This document shows, piece after piece, positions 56,441-64,000 of a DNA stretch of 64,000 bases. The position numbers and the translations under genes were made by a program. This DNA is from Viridothelium virens (lineage: Eukaryota > Ascomycota > Dothideomycetes > Trypetheliales > Trypetheliaceae): assembly GCA_010094025.1 (NCBI GenBank), contig ML991829.1, positions 1-64,000 on the forward strand, read 5' to 3'. The notes under the pieces were generated by a model. That model was given only the letters and a program-made list of their open reading frames with translations. It did no database searches and had not been told where the DNA came from. Every line of letters starts with the position of its first letter. The stretch's first letter is position 1.

Positions 56441-56687
56441 CAGGCGCGGGAAAGAAAGACGACATTGGAGTACCTTTTAATCGGGGAAAACGGGGATGAG
56501 ATTTGAGAAAAGTCGCATCCGGCTGTGTGGCTTGTGCTTGCATGCGCCACACTTCAAAGGTCGAAAAAGATCACCTCCGGAATCCCTACATATCTATAAC
56601 CTTCTACCCTTCCCTCTCGAACAGACTAAGCTCCACCAAAATACTCCCAACCTGAACACAGCTATCCCTCACACATATCAAGCAGGA
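56441..56687. promoter_or_regulatory. Short divergent promoter, PPR gene and cwf18
   Basis: 247 bp separate the two start codons. An apparent extension of the cwf18 frame upstream to 56496 has no better start and is read as leader. Confidence 0.5.
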
Positions 56688-57302
56688 ATGGCTTCTCAAA
56701 CCTCGCTGGAAGTGGCGGCTCAGCAACGGAAAGAACGGCTCGCCAAGCTCAAATCTCTCAAACGAAAAGAGCCAGACTCTGCTCAAGACGACCTCAATGG
56801 AGAAAGCGCGTCGCCCACTCCCCAATCTGCGAGTACCTTTGTCAGCGGCCGCAACTACGACCTGGAGACCCGTGGCCCTAAGCTCGGCTTCGAAACTGCT
56901 CCAGACGCGAATGTGGAGACTCTAGAAGCCAAAGCCGAAGCACTAGCAGCAGAGGTGAAGAAGAAAGCTGAGGAAGATGCCAAGGATGACAAGGAGCTTG
57001 ATCTATTCAAATTGCAGCCTAAAAAGCCGAATTGGGACTTGAAGAGAGATGTAGACAAGAGGATGGAGAGACTAAATACAAGGACGAATAATGCAATTAG
57101 TCGGCTCGTGAGGGATCGCATAGAGCAGCAGCAAAAGGCAAAGCAGAACGGAAGCGAGGCTGTGGATGGAGAGGCTGTCGGTATGGAGGGAGGTGAGCTG
57201 GTGGAGGCTATGCATGTTAGGGAAAAGGAGGAAGAGGAGGAAGCGAGAAGGGAGAGGGAGATCGAAGAGGAGGAGCAGGAAGAGGAAGAGGAGGGGGACT
57301 GA
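56688..57302 (+). CDS. cwf18: Splicing factor Cwf18 (CCDC12 family)
   Basis: Component of the activated spliceosome (NineTeen/Prp19-associated). 204 residues from the ATG at 56688 (MASQTSLEVAAQQRKERLAKLKSLKRK). The Cwf18 domain is evident: the N-terminal coiled coil, the FVSGRNYDLETRGPKLGF block, the VETLEAKAEALAAEV helix, and the conserved DLFKLQPKKPNWDLKRDVDKRMERLNTRTNNAISRLVRDRI. The C-terminal 40 residues are almost entirely Glu/Arg. The frame is open upstream to 56496, but the Met at 56688 matches the family start. Confidence 0.93.
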   Translation: MASQTSLEVAAQQRKERLAKLKSLKRKEPDSAQDDLNGESASPTPQSASTFVSGRNYDLETRGPKLGFETAPDANVETLEAKAEALAAEVKKKAEEDAKDDKELDLFKLQPKKPNWDLKRDVDKRMERLNTRTNNAISRLVRDRIEQQQKAKQNGSEAVDGEAVGMEGGELVEAMHVREKEEEEEARREREIEEEEQEEEEEGD

Positions 57303-57638
57303 AGCCACACATCCATACGCTAAGGTGCTTCAACTGGAAGCATGAGCTGCGAAGATTATGAGTACAGCTATCAACTCTACTGGAGCGAAGCGGGCGCTCT
57401 TCGCCCTCATCTATCTAGCAGAGGTTACACAGATGAGCGTATGAGCGCACTCCTTCCGAGGCGAAAAGGCTTGCCAGGTACAGAGGTCAACCACCACTGC
57501 CTGAGTTATATGGCCGGATCTTGACGATGGATGAGATAGGGCACGTTGAGTTTGAAATTAAATCTCCGTCGGGGAGACGTCTTAGATAACGAATTGAGAT
57601 TTTCAAGTAATATCTCTTATAGATCCGTCGTATGACTG
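57303..57638. other. Convergent spacer between cwf18 and mpp10
   Basis: 336 bp; both 3' UTRs. The plus frame 57342-57524 has no motif. Confidence 0.55.
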
Positions 57639-59849
57639 CTATAATTTATATGCTCCACCAGTCTTCGTTTGCTGCCCTTTGACTCGGTTACCCTCAACAT
57701 CAACAATGTCTCCCTTCTTCCCAATCACTTTCACGCCTCCTCGCTTCAAATCTCCAAGTACTGCCTTCTTTTCTCTTGTCTTCTCGCTTTCCTTCACCTC
57801 CTCCTGTGCACCAGCTTTCCTTGTTCTTTCCTTCTTTCTTCTTCGCCTTCGAGTCTTCTCTTCTCTGCTCATCTCCTCCCTACTGACTGGCATCCCGCCC
57901 TTTGTTGCCACAACATCATCTCCCACATGAGCCTCCCCTGCTGCGTACACCTCTTGAGGAGCCAACATGCTTGCACCGCCGACGTCGCCTCCGACCGCCG
58001 GTTGAGCATCTTCCATCATAACCGTCGGCATATCGACTCGGACTTCCAGATTTGGAGCTGCTGGTTTCGGTTTATAGTGCCAATTGGTCAGCGCATCCAG
58101 CCTTGCGCTAACGTCCTTCCACAATGATTCAATCTCCTGATGTTCCTTCTTCAACTTTTCATCCCTCGCATCTACATAATCTGGATCTGTGCGGCGCAAA
58201 TGCTCTTGCTCATACTCCTCTGCCAGCCCCTGAACCGGTTTCGTGTCGTCAAGCTCGACTCGTTGTCGGCCTCGCCGAGCATCAGGGCCGGTAACCAGAT
58301 CATCAGGACGGCGGCGAATGACCTCGTCGAAATCTTGGGCGAGGATGCGGCGCTTGATGAGGGCCTCGATATCCTCGCTGACCTCCTGGGTGATCACAGG
58401 GACCGGTTTGCCGGCCCGCTCGAAGTCTAGGTCTTCTTCCAGAAGGGAGTTTATTGGACGATCGGCTGCCCGGGCTTCACCAGAGAGTGTCCACTCGCGT
58501 TTAGCAACGTTTGCAGCTTCGAGTCGACGTATTTCCTCGGCAATCTTTGCTTGGCGGCGCTCGTGATTAGAGCGCCGAGATTTTGGGTCACCTGGATCAG
58601 CGTCGCTGAGAAGATCTTCGGACTCGTTCTCAGAAAGTGCGTCATCGAAGAGATCATGGTGGACAGACGACATCGTGCGCTCTACTTCGTCTTCCTGCCC
58701 ATCAAGTCTCTGTTGATCTTTTTGCGTATCTTTCTCTGGGAAGTTATGTGGATTCGGTCGACCGCGTTTCTTTTTACTGGCTTTGCGCGCTGGTGGGGCG
58801 AAGAAGTCGGCGTATAAGATGTCATTTGTGTTTCCCATTGCTCCCACGTCTTGACTGTCCTCTTCCAAGAAAGCCATTTCCTCATCCTCATCCTGATCAC
58901 TAGATCCGGCTGAATCACCAAAGGTTGGACCCTCGTCATCATCGTCACTATTTTCATCCTCGTTGTCGCGTGTGTTGCCATGCACTTTGGCAATGTCGGC
59001 ATTTCCGAAAAGTGGATTAGTGCTCCAATCGATATCCTCTTCATCACTTGCTGCTCCATCGTTCGGATCACCTCGTACGTCTTGTTGCTCCAGGAACTCG
59101 GAGTTCCTATTGAAGTCGTCGATTGAAAAGAACCCATCATTGAGTCCGTTAAGGTCAGCAACAAAGGTGCTAGAATCTCCATTCGCGACTTCACTACCGT
59201 CACTAAGATCGTCGTGGTCGATGCGCTCGAGGTCATCTAGACCCTCAGACGACCTTTCATTGTCTGGCGTGTCCCTGTGCAAACGCTGCACCTCGTTTCC
59301 ATCTTCCAACTCTTCGCCCACACTTATATCGTCACCGTCATATTCCCAATCAACACCCTCTTCTCCTAGACTGCTTTCATCTGAAGAATTAGCTTCTGAA
59401 GGGTTATCTTCAAAACGCACAAGCTTAGTGCCACCAGTAGTCGACTTTTGCTCCTTCCTTTCGGCGCCAGTGTCCAGATTGCCATTCTCAAGGGACTGAG
59501 TTGTTGCTTCAAGCTCAGGTATCGCTCTTGCTAGCTCATGCCTTGTAGCGCTTAAAATTTTTTTCGCCTGTTCGAAAACCTGGTCTATCCCAAACCCTTC
59601 GACGTGGATTTGTTTAAGCTGTAATGGCCTTGAAACATTTCCCTCTTCTCCGCGTTTACGTTTTCTACGCGACTCCTGGTACTCAAATTGCTGCTTTGCG
59701 CTTACGTTCGATGCGACAGGATCCAAGTATCGTTTGGTTAGAACAAGCGCTGCATTATGTAAATCGTTTGTGGGTTGTAGGAAGTCATGGGGTGACTGCG
59801 CGAGCACTTCGAGCAAGTTTGAAGGCCCATGATTATTTTGAAGTATCAT
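57639..59849 (-). CDS. mpp10: U3 snoRNP protein Mpp10
   Basis: Component of the small-subunit processome needed for 18S rRNA maturation in the nucleolus. A single exon of about 736 residues from the ATG at 59849 (MILQNNHGPSNLLEVLAQ). The N-terminal helical block DFLQPTNDLHNAALVLTKRYLDPVA is typical. It is followed by a basic KRKR region, QIHVEGFGIDQVFEQ, and several long Asp/Glu-rich tracts between 180 and 390. Then come FFAPPARKASKKKRGRPN and the C-terminal Mpp10 core (LEAANVAKREWTLSGEARAADRPINSLLEEDLDFERAGKPVP, then EEYEQEHLRRTDPDY). The protein ends in a basic tail finishing KGQQTKTGGAYKL. The frame extends to 59927, but its first codon is TTG. An upstream mini-exon cannot be excluded. Confidence 0.94.
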   Translation of the reverse strand: MILQNNHGPSNLLEVLAQSPHDFLQPTNDLHNAALVLTKRYLDPVASNVSAKQQFEYQESRRKRKRGEEGNVSRPLQLKQIHVEGFGIDQVFEQAKKILSATRHELARAIPELEATTQSLENGNLDTGAERKEQKSTTGGTKLVRFEDNPSEANSSDESSLGEEGVDWEYDGDDISVGEELEDGNEVQRLHRDTPDNERSSEGLDDLERIDHDDLSDGSEVANGDSSTFVADLNGLNDGFFSIDDFNRNSEFLEQQDVRGDPNDGAASDEEDIDWSTNPLFGNADIAKVHGNTRDNEDENSDDDDEGPTFGDSAGSSDQDEDEEMAFLEEDSQDVGAMGNTNDILYADFFAPPARKASKKKRGRPNPHNFPEKDTQKDQQRLDGQEDEVERTMSSVHHDLFDDALSENESEDLLSDADPGDPKSRRSNHERRQAKIAEEIRRLEAANVAKREWTLSGEARAADRPINSLLEEDLDFERAGKPVPVITQEVSEDIEALIKRRILAQDFDEVIRRRPDDLVTGPDARRGRQRVELDDTKPVQGLAEEYEQEHLRRTDPDYVDARDEKLKKEHQEIESLWKDVSARLDALTNWHYKPKPAAPNLEVRVDMPTVMMEDAQPAVGGDVGGASMLAPQEVYAAGEAHVGDDVVATKGGMPVSREEMSREEKTRRRRRKKERTRKAGAQEEVKESEKTREKKAVLGDLKRGGVKVIGKKGDIVDVEGNRVKGQQTKTGGAYKL

Positions 59850-62219
59850 GTCACTCCGTTTCTGTCCCTCGACCGGTAAGAGTGCGAGTTTTTGATGTTC
59901 AGAAAAAGTACGATGTGGGCATATCAAGCTTTTCTACAAATATCCCTACCTAAAATTCATAGTCCCTGCACAGTACCCCGCCAGCCCGCTCCGCCGCACC
60001 CCGCTCCACCTACTACTATCCCAATGGGGCATGACGCACAGACTTACAGTCGCTCAACTTTCTCGTCCAGCCAAAAAACCAGAATCTGACTTTAGACGCA
60101 AATAAATCAATGCACAGAGCCGATAATCAAGCGCTCGATCCGGCATTCGATAGTACTGACACGCGGAGCTTTGGCGCTACCAGAATATGCCCAAAACAAG
60201 AAGGGACTGTAGAGATATTCGAGCTGAAAGCAAAAGTCTCATACAAAATCTGGTTTCAAAGAGCGTTTTCGGACATTCCAGCTTTCGTAAACCGGTCAAA
60301 ATTTTTTATCGAATTTTAGGATAAAAGCTGGTGCATTCGAAAGCGCATAAATTCTAGGCTTCGCCTTCGTATTATAAGTGCTTGCCATCATGTGGTTAAC
60401 CCGTTGTGTTTGTTGAAAGGGAGAAAGGGGGTTGGTTTGTATAATGTGGGTCGACCACACGGAGTTGGAATTTACACCAAAAATCAAAGTTTTGAATTTT
60501 CAATTGATTCCAGTATCATTGGAAAGAGAATAGCTCAGTGTATTGTTCTTCGTAGTTTCTGTGCATTTGGAGTTGAGAGCAATAAGTCATCTTGATCGAA
60601 AGAGGTGAAGGGGTTTAGATTCATAGGCCAGAGGTGGATTTTTCACCAAAAAATGAAGATCGGAACTGCGGAGAAAATTGGATACCGTTAAATAGGCAAT
60701 GAGACGCTGACTTCACCTTCGCGCTTGCAGAGGACAAGAAGTTTGTGTCGTGGAGCTAAGGGCGACGGAAGGTGGAGAAAGGAGGGAGTTGTATGAACTT
60801 CCCAGCGGAGGCGGAGAGCCCGCAACATCTCCACTCGCTACTTCTAGAAAAAACGGCCCTGGGTGCCCGGTGGTTGATCTGATTGGTGTAAAATAGTGAT
60901 GAATCCAGTACGGAATCTTGCATCAGTCATGGCTTGAACTCGAGTTGATAGAAATTGTTCTCTAGACTAATAGACACGCCCATATTACACCTTGAGATTC
61001 CATTTTTCGCTGATAGCTATGCGATCAGGGGTTAGGATGGGGTCTGAAGATGATCTACTGCACTAATGTGTACTATCCCTAGCGCTCAATCCTCGCTGCT
61101 TGAACGCATGCAACCGCATCGATTGGCGATTCTATCCTACCTGCAGAAGACGTTGAGAACGCTAACGCCTGATATCTCTCAAGGTAAAGCGACCCACAAA
61201 TCTGGATCAGTCTGCATAGTGTCTCTGTATGATCTGCATCCTTCACCATTACCATCATGGCCCATTTCAAGGATTCTCCTTGAGGCTAGCCAATACTCAA
61301 CTACCGACAGCACTTCCCCAATGTGATTTTAGTGAACCAAAGCATCATCACATTAAAGGTCTGAGATATAGTGATGTTCCTCGGCGAAATGGAAGTAGTT
61401 CGAAGCGGTCGGATGAGCTCCACAGAAAAGTGGAATGACTTGCGAAGCTATGGGTCAAGATAATGGCGAAAAACTGCTCTCGTCCAAGGATCCTCAGGAC
61501 TCGCCCCGAGGTTTACTCTCTTCCGGTGGCATCTGACCTTGATTCACGGGTAGCCAAGAGGCAATGATCGTTGTTTTAGGTTGTTTGACACCCAGCCTAG
61601 ATACCTCTAAAGCGGCGATACATCAATAGCTGCGTTGCAATGGGCCCATCTGCCCTCTTGCAGGTTGTTGTAATCTTTTTCCCGGAAGGCGAACGAGCCC
61701 CGCCCCGGAGCTCTGCCATTCGATTAGTCGTATGCGCTGCTATCAGTGTATCCCTGTCAGCGTGAAGAAAAACCGTTGAAGCCAATGGCATCGGGATGAG
61801 CTGATTGGACAATCGCGTTTCTTAGCCTCGGGCATTCTGCCGACCCGTACATAATCACGGCTTTTTCGAGTCCAATCCTCATCGAACCATTGACATTATC
61901 ACTGCTTCACGCATAATCTTCTGTACTAAGCCTCCCATTTCCTCCCATAGCTTGCTTCCGAGCTCCATTAGCTCGGTCGAGGTGTCGCGTGCTCACTTCC
62001 CTAACATGATGTCTTCCTCAAGGCCGGTCTTGCCCTTCTCACATCCCACTCCTCACACATGAAATCGCCTGTACTCACGACAACGAAAGCTTGATAGACA
62101 GCAATTTTGTTCTATTAGTAACGATATCCAGAGAGATATATTATATTCTTGTACATTGTCATTCTGATTGCACCTTTTCTTGCAATTGCAAAGCAAATTT
62201 TCTATGAGCATCAGGGACT
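59850..62219. other. Gene-poor region of 2.4 kb
   Basis: No supported gene. Frames (60110-60319, 60392-60595, 61066-61326, 61229-61438) are short, AT-biased and motif-free. Two similar A/T-rich phrases (aaaaatcaaag/ttttgaatttt and accaaaaaatgaag) occur near 60477 and 60645. It must include the mpp10 promoter and the SPX gene promoter. No transposon ends, RNA gene or CRISPR-like repeat could be recognised. Confidence 0.5.
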
Positions 62220-64000
62220 ATGAAGTACGGACAAACGCTCCACCAGAGATCAATACCCGAATGGAGCCATTGTAAGACTGTTCATATTCGTCATTGACCG
62301 TATCAGATAGCAATCGCTAACAGCGCTAGACAATGTCGACTACGATGATATCAAACGCATGATCAAAATGCACACCACGCCGGATAGCGGAGGGGCAGTC
62401 TCCATTCCAGGTCAAGGTGGCGGAATTGAGAGAAGTTTCGAAGATGCCTTGTATGGCATTTTGCTTGAGCAGCATCAGCTTATCGATCTATTCGTACGGA
62501 GCAAGATCGGTGAAATCCAAAGACGATTAGGTGAGCTTCTCGATGTGTGATCTTCGCATTGCGCCGCTGACGGCTGGTGCACAGGAAGCCTCGAGAAACA
62601 GATAAGACAAATGAATGACCGTCTTCGTGCTACCAGGGTCATCAAGATCACGGCAAAGCGACTCGAACGATATGCTAGATTGGAGAACGACATTCTAAGG
62701 TACGTTGTATAGAGAAAAGAATGGTGGAGCGCATAGCTGAAAAGCTATGAACAGAGCTGGAAATGAGTTACGTTCGCTCTCAAGATATATTGGAGCCCAG
62801 CGACTTGCCTTCTCTAAGCTTCTTAAGAAGTACAAGAAATGGACACACTCCGAAGTGCTTGTGCAACGCTTCAAAACAGATCTTAACAAATCTGGAAGTT
62901 TTTCCACCATTGACCTTGCGCCTCTTTTGGCAAAGTGGGCAGAAGCTCTACAAGACGTTCGGGCTCCTTTCGAGCCAGCATTTTACAGGAAGAGTGCGGA
63001 CCACAACGACGTAAATTTACGGGTTCCGAGTCAACCGCAGCTCACCATTTCCACTACGCAGAAGTTTAATGAGTCTCAGGCGACCAATTCTCAGCAACCA
63101 AGACTTAGAAGCCCGTCTACTACCGTGATTGATACCGCTTTTGCCACAACACCAAGAGACATCTGGAGGAGAGTTGCATCCTACTGGGTCCACTATGACA
63201 ATATTGTTGAGCTGCAGGTGCTGTTGTTACATCATATGCGACTGCTTCTCTCTTCAAATAGCGATAATCTAACATCTCAATCCTCTTCCACTCAGTTCCG
63301 AGGAAAATCGGCGACTGCTTCCCAGCCCCCGTCACCATTGGACAGCGAAGATGATCTTAATACCATTGTCATTGAGGACCCCCATTACTTATCTGAGGAG
63401 CAGAACAGCAGGTATTCCAGTGTGGATGCACCGCCTTTGGTTCGACTGAGTGTTAGGTATAATAGTAGCAGTGAGGCTACTGTATCTCTTCAGCCAAAAG
63501 CCGATTGCGCTCTCGATGGCATTATATCAAGCAAATTAAAAGTAAAGTATTTAGCGTCTTTTTTGGATACTCAAATCCCCTTTCGACGCAGCTCATCAGT
63601 ACCTGGAACTCCGATCTCGGAAATGCCCATCTTCGACTTCGGCCCTACTGATGATGCAATACGGGATTGGATTAGAGATAATCCACATGTCAAACCGCTT
63701 GTGGGCATTTGCAGCAAGCGGACGCACTTCACGGGCTTGGAGCGGGACTCGGCTAAATCTGTATGGGCTGTTCTTGATAGAAACATTTCTTTATCCAGGA
63801 TGAAGTCAGAAGACCTATCAAACTACAGTAGCATGTCGAATCTACGTCTAAACTCTAAGCCGTTTCCTCATGCAGTTCTCCACATCAGGCAAATGAGCGA
63901 AGGCGCTGATGCCATTATCCAAGAATTAGACCAGAGTCATTTAGTCGAGCGAATTCCAGGGTTCTCAATCGAAACACATGCTCTGTGGGATTGCTGTAGG
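62220..64000 (+). CDS. SPX-domain protein, VTC5-like (3' end beyond window)
   Basis: Exons are 62220-62271, 62330-62530, 62585-62699 and 62755 to beyond 64000, all in phase and open at the right edge (at least 537 residues). The N-terminus MKYGQTLHQRSIPEWSHYNVDYDDIKRMIK is a typical SPX start, which binds inositol pyrophosphates and reports phosphate status. Later SPX helices follow: LEQHQLIDLFVRSKIGEIQRRLGSLEKQI, then LRSLSRYIGAQRLAFSKLLKKYKKWT. From about residue 440 a VTC-like region appears (MPIFDFGPTDDAIRDWI, then SKRTHFTGLERDSAKSVWAVLDRNISLSR). The order suggests a relative of yeast Vtc5, a regulator of the vacuolar polyphosphate polymerase. Whether the catalytic tunnel residues exist cannot be judged here. 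Confidence 0.82.

Noticed and set aside
56855-57316. 153-codon Ser-rich minus frame over cwf18
   Set aside because: Antisense of the Glu/Lys/Ala-rich cwf18 coding sequence; no motif.

Overview
The window is 64 kb of nuclear DNA from a filamentous ascomycete (Pezizomycotina, plausibly Dothideomycetes; the class is an inference). The evidence is the gene density, many introns of about 50-80 nt with GTRNGY-type donors and CTRAY-type branch sites, and fungal families such as DUF7053, a PTH11-type rhodopsin domain, a Zn2Cys6 regulator and a CFEM-like GPI protein. About 27 protein-coding genes are supported, on both strands. No rRNA, tRNA, CRISPR or clearly recognisable transposon was found. Gene models below were built by eye from reading phase, splice signals and family motifs.

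Left part (1-14 kb): a gene start running off the left edge, beta-carbonic anhydrase with an apparent mitochondrial presequence, a DUF7053 protein, and the head-to-head pair FWD-1-like F-box/WD40 (minus) and Cdc24 RhoGEF (plus). An NRAMP metal transporter follows. From 14.8 to 23.3 kb lies a metabolic group without a backbone synthase: cytochrome P450, Zn2Cys6 regulator, aldo-keto reductase and a zinc medium-chain dehydrogenase. It looks like a small catabolic or detoxification cluster.

Middle (23.6-44.9 kb): the GPI mannosyltransferase Gpi18, an unrecognised 594-residue protein, a stand-alone GBD/FH3 protein, a YTHDC1-type m6A reader with one unresolved internal segment, an Mdp1-like HAD phosphatase, a long fusion of a PTH11-type 7TM domain to a FucP-type MFS transporter, an 8-cysteine CFEM-like GPI protein, and the NEDD4-type ubiquitin ligase Rsp5/HulA.

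Right part (45.9-64 kb): the poly(A)-binding protein Pab2, MICOS subunit Mic12, mitochondrial ribosomal protein bL17m, two unrecognised proteins, a PPR protein carrying an exact-period 26-residue repeat, the splicing factor Cwf18, the U3 snoRNP protein Mpp10, and the 5' part of an SPX/VTC protein cut by the right edge. Gene-poor stretches lie at 46.9-48.6 and 59.9-62.2 kb.

The observations most worth checking are the receptor-transporter fusion (36.3-39.1 kb), a 4-nt microexon that completes the zinc cluster of the Zn2Cys6 regulator (18,283-18,286), the formin regulatory domain without a formin body (28.4-31.1 kb), and coding-like sequence inside the YTH gene and at 18.7-19.1 kb that simple gene models do not explain.
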